Assembly: GCA_964346815.1 (NCBI GenBank)
Contig: CAYFWF010000019.1
Span: 149,693-213,692 of the forward strand
Reading direction: 5' to 3'
Source: CAYFWF01 sp964346815
GTDB taxonomy: Bacteria; Acidobacteriota; Aminicenantia; Aminicenantales; Aminicenantaceae
DNA length: 64,000 nt
Shown: positions 58,499 through 64,000 of the stretch, in pieces
Layout: each line of letters starts with the position of its first letter
Numbering within the stretch: position 1 is the stretch's first letter
Notes under the pieces: generated by a model
What the model was told of the DNA's origin: nothing
Database searches by the model: none
The model's input: the letters and a program-made list of their open reading frames with translations, nothing else
Translations under genes and position numbers: made by a program

Positions 58499-59677
58499 TC
58501 AAAACATGAATATAAAACCAGCGGAAACTTTAAAGAATGCAGAGTTAAATTCGAGGAGATCAATTCCTTCTTGAAGAATTTTGGAGTTTTCCTCACTTAA
58601 GGTAAAGGTCCACCCTTCATTGATATTTGAGCTGTATTCTCCCGGTGGGATTTTCCAACTCTCTTCCAAGTTTTTCAAGAAGAAATACCGAGCATCAATA
58701 CTGAAGCCGATATTGCGCGAAAAAGCGATATCTAATCCTCCTCCTGCATTGAATCCAACTCCGTTGAAAGATTTATCTATATTGGCTGGAATATCAAAAT
58801 AATCAATATATCGATAGGGAGAGCTGAACCATGTTCCAGCGTAAGCTCCTGTTGTGCTTACCTTTAGTTTTCCAGAATAATAGGAGACTCCTCCGCTAAC
58901 ATAAGGAGCCATCATTCCGACACTTTTGACTTTGTAAATCAGGTTTCCACTGATAATTATAAGGTTAACATTCCCTTCCACAGGCCATTCTTCTTCAGCG
59001 TTTCCGGATCCCCCCATTAACCAAGTCCAATTCAGCTGATAAGTGCTCTTGCTGGCCTCTGTGATATTGGATTTTGAATTATAATCAAATCTCAATTGGA
59101 ATCCCAGACCTCCGATCAAATAAAAGTTAAAAGAGCCATCGAATCCAAAGGGTTTTTCCAATTCTGAAGTAACCTTTCCTGTAGAAGAGGCACTTTGAAG
59201 GATCCCCTCGCTAAAACTATCCGAGTAAGATTGATCATTGATAGAATAGCCGGTCGTGTATGCTCCTCTGATAGCCAATTCTGCTCGTGTGGCGGATCCT
59301 TCTTGAGGTTTAGAGTGAGGAACGGGAATTTCCTGTCTCTCTGGCTTTTTCTGTACTTCTATTTCCGGTTCAGGGGATCTGTCTTTTCCCGCTATTACCT
59401 CCACAAACATCTCGTGGATATATCCTGTCACTAAAATTCCTACTTCGGTGGGAATTCTTAATTCATACCATTCTCCAGTTTTTCTTTGTACAATAAATAC
59501 TGATCCTATAGGCGGGACTTTAATGGTGTCACTCTGGATGTCAGGCTTCATTCTAATGGTGGCGTTTTCAACTATCACTCTGATTTTCTGCCGTTGTGCT
59601 CGAGCCATTATGGGAAGCGTCAACGCGAGAACGGTAATAAGACCGATGGTCGCAAAACCTTCGAGTTTCCATTGCAT
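58499..59677 (-). CDS. SH3b-domain outer-membrane beta-barrel protein (3)
   Basis: A 392-residue exported protein, third member of the SH3b-barrel set: signal peptide (ATIGLITVLALTLPIMARAQ), SH3b domain (KIRVIVENATIRMKPDIQSDTIKVPPIGSVFIVQRKTGEWYELRIPTEVGILVTGYIHEMFVEV), a charged proline-containing linker and a long barrel with many aromatic strands ending in SAGFIFMF. AGGGAGGG precedes the ATG. It heads an operon with the membrane kinase. Confidence 0.82.
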   Translation of the reverse strand: MQWKLEGFATIGLITVLALTLPIMARAQRQKIRVIVENATIRMKPDIQSDTIKVPPIGSVFIVQRKTGEWYELRIPTEVGILVTGYIHEMFVEVIAGKDRSPEPEIEVQKKPERQEIPVPHSKPQEGSATRAELAIRGAYTTGYSINDQSYSDSFSEGILQSASSTGKVTSELEKPFGFDGSFNFYLIGGLGFQLRFDYNSKSNITEASKSTYQLNWTWLMGGSGNAEEEWPVEGNVNLIIISGNLIYKVKSVGMMAPYVSGGVSYYSGKLKVSTTGAYAGTWFSSPYRYIDYFDIPANIDKSFNGVGFNAGGGLDIAFSRNIGFSIDARYFFLKNLEESWKIPPGEYSSNINEGWTFTLSEENSKILQEGIDLLEFNSAFFKVSAGFIFMF

Positions 59678-59885
59678 GTTTCCCTCCCTGAATGTTTCAT
59701 AATGTTCACCCTCGAAGAAGTATAAAAATTTATGTAAACAAACGCTGATGACATGAGAAAATTGAAAAGCATAAGGCTTTCCTTTGAAAAACGAATCGCA
59801 TCAAAGGCATCACATCAGGCTGGTCAGAAAAAATTGTGCATCCATCAAAAACCACTATTTTTTTAACAGAATTCAAGGATTGAGT

Positions 59886-59919
59886 TGTCAACAAAATGTA
59901 AAAGATTGTCACTAAATGT
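59886..59919 (-). promoter_or_regulatory. Phased repeat array D
   Basis: On the minus strand cores AACA, GACA, TACA and GACA follow at steps 10, 10 and 11 bp (plus-strand TGT at 59917, 59907, 59897 and 59886). TTTTACATTTTGTTGACA occupies 59903-59886. It lies 209 bp upstream of the SH3-barrel/kinase operon; the -10 is weak. Confidence 0.7.
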
Positions 59920-60049
59920 TATCGTGCGATGAAGAGATCGTGGTTGATGTGTTGGTGGAACTCAGGAGGGTTTAATTTCTGATACACGATCCTGATACTT
60001 CAAGAGTTCTGGAACGAATTACATTTACAAAGGTTCTGCCTAATCAATT

Positions 60050-60073
60050 ACTTTTTTTTACATTTCTTTGACA
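60050..60073 (+). promoter_or_regulatory. Phased repeat array E
   Basis: Cores ACT 60050, ACA 60060 and ACA 60071 (steps 10 and 11). TTTTACATTTCTTTGACA lies at 60056-60073, with TATATT at 60094-60099 as a possible -10. The upstream fourth core is absent. The TTG of this element (60068) opens a frame, but it belongs to the promoter, not to the coding region. Confidence 0.7.
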
Positions 60074-60109
60074 ACATTCAGATATATTCTTTTTATATTT
60101 AACAATGAG

Positions 60110-60688
60110 ATGAAATCAAAAGTGTTACATGCTGGAATTATATTGTTAGCTCTTGGCATAGGAGACACTCTTGGAGTGCTGGAAATATCTTCTGGACTGA
60201 AAGTAAGAGCAGCAAAAATATCGGATGATTTCCTAGCAGCAAGTTGCGCCATATTTGATTATCTGGAGAGACCTATCCAAGTGGATATGTCCACACTTAA
60301 TGAATCCATTAAAGTTGGTGAAATCAAATTTCGCATCGTTAACGTTGCCTTTGACAAAACAGCCATGGGTTTTATCCCGCCAAAAATGAGTGAAGATGAT
60401 CAAGTAATGTTTGTTGAGATCGAGCTTCTGTCAGGCCGTAGAGATAAATTCAAAGAACTTGATGTAACTGTATCTGTCGGTTTTGACCAAAAAAAGGAGG
60501 CTATCATTCTAGCATCAGGAAACATAATTCAGGTTTTATCTGATGTTGTCCCCAAAGGTTCTTTTTCTGACTATCGGCCTGAACAAGACAACTTCGCATG
60601 GGCTTTCGTGGTTCCAAGAAGTGTGAATGAGCTTTGCTTGAATTTGCCAACAGGTGAAATTATTGATTTAAAGCCGTTTATAAAATAA
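60110..60688 (+). CDS. Unknown exported protein controlled by array E
   Basis: A 192-residue protein beginning at ATG 60110 (the open frame reaches 60068, but that part is promoter DNA). The N-terminus MKSKVLHAGIILLALGIGDTLGVLEI is hydrophobic and may be a signal or membrane anchor, followed by a beta-rich part (IQVDMSTLNESIKVGEIKFRIVNVAFDK, DDQVMFVEIELLSGRRDKFKELDVTVSVGF). I do not recognise the family; the pattern resembles a small Ig-like domain. Given the shared promoter element it is likely made together with the SH3-barrel and metalloprotease proteins. Confidence 0.68.
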   Translation: MKSKVLHAGIILLALGIGDTLGVLEISSGLKVRAAKISDDFLAASCAIFDYLERPIQVDMSTLNESIKVGEIKFRIVNVAFDKTAMGFIPPKMSEDDQVMFVEIELLSGRRDKFKELDVTVSVGFDQKKEAIILASGNIIQVLSDVVPKGSFSDYRPEQDNFAWAFVVPRSVNELCLNLPTGEIIDLKPFIK

Positions 60689-60765
60689 TCCCGATTTTTT
60701 CTGAGACTAAATCCGAACAAAAGGATAAGTGTGATTCTTCAATCATTTTTTTAATTATTAAATAT

Positions 60766-60996
60766 CTTGTCAACAATACCTCATTCGTTACGACAAAATA
60801 TATTGAGAGGCCTCTCTTGGGTCTCAGAGGCGTTGAATATTATTACGGGACAAAGGAGAAAGAGTTGAGGGAAACAGACAAATTTTCCAATTTTAACCTC
60901 AAAATCAAGCTCATGGTCAGCTTTGGATTCCGTTTCTCGAGTAAGGGGGACAGGAATCTTCAACACGGGTACTTTTGTTTTGATAACGAAGTTTAG
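60766..60996 (+). pseudogene. Relic of an outer-membrane beta-barrel C-terminus
   Basis: An open frame without a start codon reads NNTSFVTTKYIERPLLGL, RGVEYYYGTKEKELRETDKF, NFNLKIKLMVSFGFRF and then SSKGDRNLQHGYFCF to the stop at 60994-60996. The GVEYYYG and LKIKLMVSFGFRF parts have the alternating pattern of terminal barrel strands, but extra residues follow where a barrel should end. No signal peptide or start is upstream. The rest of the 585-bp gap (60689-61273) holds nothing else I can support. Confidence 0.4.
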
Positions 60997-61273
60997 ATCT
61001 GTTGAACATGCCAACAAAATCCGCGGTGACTATAAATTGCATTAAAATCCGCATATTCGATCCGGACGAATTCATCGAATGCAGAAAAACCTATAAAGAT
61101 GAAAAGATAAGGAAGAAAGACAGTTGCATATTGAAACCGGTCATGAAAGGTGCCAATATGAATTATATATATCCTTGTAGGCGTCCAGTCGGTATTGATA
61201 AAAACGTAACTAGCCAGAAGATTAAACCTTTTTGTATAAAATGACGTAGAATAGAAGAGAAAGAGGAACTCAG

Positions 61274-61732
61274 ATGATGAAAAAAACAATGTTTTTGCTG
61301 CTTTTCACAGTTCTCGTTTTTCCAATGGCTTCAACGGCTCAAGATAGGGGATTTGGCGTGGGAATCCTCGTAGGAGAGCCGACAGGGCTCAGTTTCAAAA
61401 GCTGGCTGGGCAGCCGGTCAGCGATCGATTTTGCTGTGGCCTGGTCATTCGGAAACGAGGATGCCTTACATGTGCATGTCGACTACTTGTTTCATAACTT
61501 CAGTCTCTTTAATGTCGAAAAGGGTGATCTTGTGCTTTATTACGGTATCGGAGGCAGAGTCAAAGCAGAGAAGAAAAGCCGGATCGGGATTCGGATACCC
61601 ATCGGAGTGAGCTACCTTTTTGAGAACGATCCGTTGGAGATTTTCTTCGAACTCGGCCCTGTAATGGACCTGTCTCCAAAAACGGACCTTTGGATAGGCG
61701 GCGGCATCGGCATCCGGTATTATTTCGATTAA
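61274..61732 (+). CDS. Small outer-membrane beta-barrel protein
   Basis: A 152-residue exported protein: signal peptide (MFLLLFTVLVFPMASTAQ) and an eight-strand-type barrel (GFGVGILVGEPTGLSFKSWLGSRSAIDFAVAWSF, HVHVDYLFHNFSLFN, RIGIRIPIGVSYLF, WIGGGIGIRYYF) ending in YYFD. The GVGxxxGEPTGxSxK pattern is typical of a widespread uncharacterised outer-membrane family. AGAGGAAC precedes the ATG. It does not carry the shared 18-bp promoter element. Confidence 0.78.
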   Translation: MMKKTMFLLLFTVLVFPMASTAQDRGFGVGILVGEPTGLSFKSWLGSRSAIDFAVAWSFGNEDALHVHVDYLFHNFSLFNVEKGDLVLYYGIGGRVKAEKKSRIGIRIPIGVSYLFENDPLEIFFELGPVMDLSPKTDLWIGGGIGIRYYFD

Positions 61733-61765
61733 ATCAAACCGTCCCCTTTCTGTCCTATTTTGACT

Positions 61766-62044
61766 TCATCCCAGTATTTTCTTTAATTTCTTGTAGATTT
61801 CCTTCCTGTGTCCGAGGGTAATGACGATAATCAAAAGCTCATTTTCTCTTATCCGGTAAATGATTCTGTAATCTGAGGTCCGGAACGAATAGAGCCCGGA
61901 CAGTTCATAGGCGAGGGGCTTTCCTTTATAGGGATTGGCCGCCAGGGATTCTATTGCTTTTTTGATGATGGTTTTTATCGACGCATCGAGTTTTTCAATT
62001 TTCTTTTTTGCTTCTCTTGTGTATACAACTGTATATTTTGTCAC
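61766..62044 (-). CDS. RelE/ParE-family toxin
   Basis: A 92-residue basic protein (YTVVYTREAKKKIEKLDASIKTIIKKAIESLAANPYKGKPLAYELSGLYSFRTSDYRIIYRIRENELLIIVITLGHRKEIYKKL) with a full RelE/YoeB-type fold; G-H-R-x-x-I-Y near the end is the usual active-site strand. It follows the antitoxin gene by 15 bp. Confidence 0.9.
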   Translation of the reverse strand: MTKYTVVYTREAKKKIEKLDASIKTIIKKAIESLAANPYKGKPLAYELSGLYSFRTSDYRIIYRIRENELLIIVITLGHRKEIYKKLKKILG

Positions 62045-62059
62045 CGACCGTAATTCCTG

Positions 62060-62329
62060 TTATTCCTTGAAAACTTCTTTGTGAGAAAGGAGCCTTGCCT
62101 TTTGCTCGTCTTCGAGTCCCTTCCTGATGCTTTCCATCAAATCTGGATCGCTCAGAATCTCAAGAGTCTCGATCAGACTTTCATATTCATCGATGCCAAT
62201 CAATACGCCTTCAACTTTCCCCCTCTGGGTGATAGCAAAAGACTCATGGTGTTCCTTGATCCGCTTCAACAGCTCAGAAAAAGATGTCTTTGCCTTGCTG
62301 ACAGGAATCGTTTCTGAAAAATTGATCAA
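62060..62329 (-). CDS. Phd/YefM-family antitoxin
   Basis: An 89-residue protein starting with TTG (AGGAGAG upstream). ETIPVSKAKTSFSELLKRIKEHHESFAITQRGKVEGVLIGIDEYESLIETLEIL is the typical Phd/YefM DNA-binding domain; the C-terminal part (DLMESIRKGLEDEQKARLLSHKEVF) wraps the toxin. It is first in the operon, behind a palindromic operator. Confidence 0.9.
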   Translation of the reverse strand: MINFSETIPVSKAKTSFSELLKRIKEHHESFAITQRGKVEGVLIGIDEYESLIETLEILSDPDLMESIRKGLEDEQKARLLSHKEVFKE

Positions 62330-62342
62330 TTTATCTCTCCTA

Positions 62343-62374
62343 TTGGTCTATATTTAGACCAACTTTTTGGTCAA
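62343..62374. promoter_or_regulatory. Operator and promoter of the Phd/RelE pair
   Basis: TTGGTCTA-tatt-TAGACCAA (62343-62362) is a perfect 8-bp inverted repeat, and a further half-site TTGGTC lies at 62367-62372. On the minus strand TTGACC and TATAGA, spaced by 16 bases, overlap it, so an antitoxin bound there would shut off its own promoter. Confidence 0.72.
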
Positions 62375-62585
62375 TTAAATCATAATAATTAAATTCAGAA
62401 TTGTCAAATTCATTTCTTCCTATGAGTAGTGACGTTGAAAGAAATCATAAATTCTCCATTTGAGGGAAGGAAGGCTCCCATTTGCCTCCACAGTCACTTG
62501 ACAGAATCTTCATACTTCCTTAACGTTTAAGTCAGAAAATTAGAGTATTCCTTGCAGGGGAGTGTTTTGCTCTATTTGATCTGAC

Positions 62586-64000
62586 ATGCTCGAGAATTTA
62601 AGGCTCGCCCTCAAAAGACAGAAAAGGCTCATCATTATTTTCCTGCTGACCATTTTTTTACCTTCCGTTACCCTCAGCATCTTCGGCATCAGGGCCATAC
62701 GAAACGAACGGTATCGTCTGGACAAGCAGATCGAAAATGAACACCGAAGGGCAGCCGAGAGTCTGAAATCCCAGGTTGTTTTTCATCTCGAAGAGCTTGG
62801 CTCAGTCCTTCAGAATCTGGTTCGATCGAACGCTTTTCTGCAGAGGGATGATGCGGGCATTCGAAATCTGCTTGAGGCCCAACTTTCCACAAATCCTCTG
62901 GTGGAGCAGGTGTTCGTTGCCTACGAAGGGGAGGAGCCGTTTTTTCCCTTATTCCAGCCAAGACCGGGTAGTGGCACTCCTTCTTCCGGTTTGGTATCTG
63001 AATCCTCCCTTCAGGAGAGACTCAAAAGAGCCGAAACCTATGAGTTCAAGGAAAAAAATTACCAAAAGGCCCTTTCTGTATATAAAGGTCTTTTCGATCG
63101 ATCGAAAGACATGAACGTCAAGGCCCGGATGCTGGCCAACGTGGCCCGGTGCATGATGAAGGCCGAAGACTACCAGGGAGCCATCCAGAATTATCAGAAG
63201 ATTGGCGATGATTATCCTGAAAGCCTTTCCACTTCAGGATTGCCGATGGCCCTGATCGGCCGGCTGCAGATTGCTGCCTGCTACCGGCATTTAGGCGAAC
63301 ATCGATCTTCGCTAGAAGTGTCTCTGGAACTGTACCGGGACATTCTCCTCATGCGCTGGCCCCTCGATCAGGCCCAATTCAAGACCTACGCCGCCCTGGT
63401 AGAGAAGTCTTTAAGTGAGATGATTGCTGAGAATCAGCGTTCCCCGTTTCTTGAAGATTACAAAGACGAGTTCGACAGATTAAAAATCATGCATCAGGAG
63501 AGATTGGAGCAGTGGATGGTCATCGAAGATCTCAGAAAGGAGATTGCTCCCGATCTTCGAAGCAGACAAGATCTCGTCCAGTCCCAATCCGATCCCATTC
63601 GATTCCACGAGATCCTAAATGGCAGAAATTTTCTCTTAACTGCGGTTCAGATTCCCGACTCTTCTCAAACCCGTTCTGTTGGTTGGCTCGGGATCAAAAT
63701 CGAAGAGAAACATCTGACAGAAAGTGTCATCCCTGCTGCCATCGCAAACATTCAGTTCAGCGATTCTCCTGATGTCGTCATCTCCAATTTGTCAGGAGAA
63801 ACCATGCTCGGCGAAAGGAATTCATCAGCAGAAGAGGCAACAACCACAACATTTTTCGAAGATAATTTTCCTCCCTGGAGGATAGAGCTTTTCCGAGGTG
63901 GGGGGGAAGCTTCGGGAACTTTAGACCTCAAGCGCAATTTTTATTTTTGGACCATTCTCACCCTGATGGTTGTTCTCATCTCAGGAGCTGTCCTCATCTC
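62586..64000 (+). CDS. Sensor histidine kinase, N-terminal part (partial, runs off the window)
   Basis: An uninterrupted frame of 471 codons from ATG 62586 to the window end. It has a membrane helix (LIIIFLLTIFLPSVTLSIFGI), a periplasmic region with TPR-like stretches (RAETYEFKEKNYQKALSVYKGLF, NVARCMMKAEDYQGAIQNYQKI), the segment FPPWRIELF just before a second membrane helix (FWTILTLMVVLISGAVLI). The same plan and a similar FPFPWRFIV segment occur in the complete sensor kinase at 44825-46951, so this is its paralog; the kinase domains lie beyond the window. TTGACA (62499-62504) lies upstream, with ACA cores 11 bp apart, but without the full 18-bp element. Confidence 0.8.
   Translation, partial: MLENLRLALKRQKRLIIIFLLTIFLPSVTLSIFGIRAIRNERYRLDKQIENEHRRAAESLKSQVVFHLEELGSVLQNLVRSNAFLQRDDAGIRNLLEAQLSTNPLVEQVFVAYEGEEPFFPLFQPRPGSGTPSSGLVSESSLQERLKRAETYEFKEKNYQKALSVYKGLFDRSKDMNVKARMLANVARCMMKAEDYQGAIQNYQKIGDDYPESLSTSGLPMALIGRLQIAACYRHLGEHRSSLEVSLELYRDILLMRWPLDQAQFKTYAALVEKSLSEMIAENQRSPFLEDYKDEFDRLKIMHQERLEQWMVIEDLRKEIAPDLRSRQDLVQSQSDPIRFHEILNGRNFLLTAVQIPDSSQTRSVGWLGIKIEEKHLTESVIPAAIANIQFSDSPDVVISNLSGETMLGERNSSAEEATTTTFFEDNFPPWRIELFRGGGEASGTLDLKRNFYFWTILTLMVVLISGAVLI

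Noticed and set aside
60068..60109. TTG start of the array E gene
   Set aside because: The TTG is part of the -35 TTGACA of the shared promoter element, so translation must begin downstream, at ATG 60110.
61002..61244. 80-codon frame before the small barrel gene
   Set aside because: No ribosome site, family or signal peptide; an equally long frame exists on the other strand.
62486..62504. Array-like element before the second sensor kinase
   Set aside because: TTGACA and one ACA core 11 bp upstream are present, but TTTTAC and the other phased cores are missing; too weak to count as a sixth array.

Overview
The window (about 47-50 % GC by eye) reads as chromosomal DNA of an uncultured, Gram-negative, peptide- and amino-acid-using bacterium. 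The gene families fit Acidobacteriota and, more specifically, the Aminicenantia (former OP8) type of genome: an Oar-like TonB-dependent receptor with a carboxypeptidase-regulatory domain, a GWxTD-domain protein, two CBM9/DUF5916 beta-barrel proteins, a tricorn-like protease, Hanks-type kinases fused to TolB-like or TPR modules, and many TPR proteins. The taxonomic call is inference; no rRNA or marker gene is present.

Layout. 1-12.1 kb: a GntR/FCD regulator followed by a co-directional surface/peptide locus (Oar-like receptor, GWxTD protein, carboxypeptidase-regulatory/TPR lipoprotein-like protein, serine hydrolase) that converges on a large tricorn-like protease. Both edges of this locus carry relics of the same genes (hydrolase and tricorn tails at 1-298, a frameshifted TPR tail at 11.9-12.1 kb), so it was once duplicated. 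12.2-14.3 kb: tRNA-Ala(CGC) and small housekeeping-like genes (NicO-like transporter, Mut7-C nuclease, UPF0145, small membrane protein). 14.3-19.0 kb: a tightly overlapping minus-strand operon (coiled-coil response regulator, HEAT protein, processive family-2 glycosyltransferase, YaiO-like barrel) that looks like an exopolysaccharide machine. 19.3-26.5 kb: isochorismatase-like hydrolase, a CBM9/DUF5916 protein, and a divergent envelope-stress-like pair of operons (DUF2089/membrane/SHOCT-like versus ECF sigma/anti-sigma/DUF4097). 26.9-35.4 kb: PAP2 phosphatase and an amino-acid/hydantoin locus (class III aminotransferase, Asp/Glu/hydantoin racemase, AGCS symporter, PLP decarboxylase, hydantoinase). 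35.5-42.6 kb: second CBM9/DUF5916 protein, Hanks kinase with TolB-like and TPR modules, then a patch of relics (VapC tail, kinase N-terminus), a nucleotidyltransferase module and a RelBE pair. 42.7-64 kb: secreted or surface proteins, a two-component system, a second partial sensor kinase, and a Phd/RelE pair.

The strongest undescribed signal is in 44.6-60.7 kb. Five intergenic regions share an 18-bp sequence close to TTTTACATTTCTTTGACA embedded in arrays of A-C-A cores spaced 10, 10 and 11 bp, with the last core forming the -35 hexamer. They sit in front of the two-component operon itself, a BACON lipoprotein/SH3-barrel operon, a matrixin-like metalloprotease operon, an SH3-barrel/Hanks kinase operon and a small secreted protein. 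The inference is a self-regulated OmpR-type regulon that builds a set of cell-surface proteins, including three paralogous SH3b plus beta-barrel proteins, a secreted metalloprotease and a membrane kinase.
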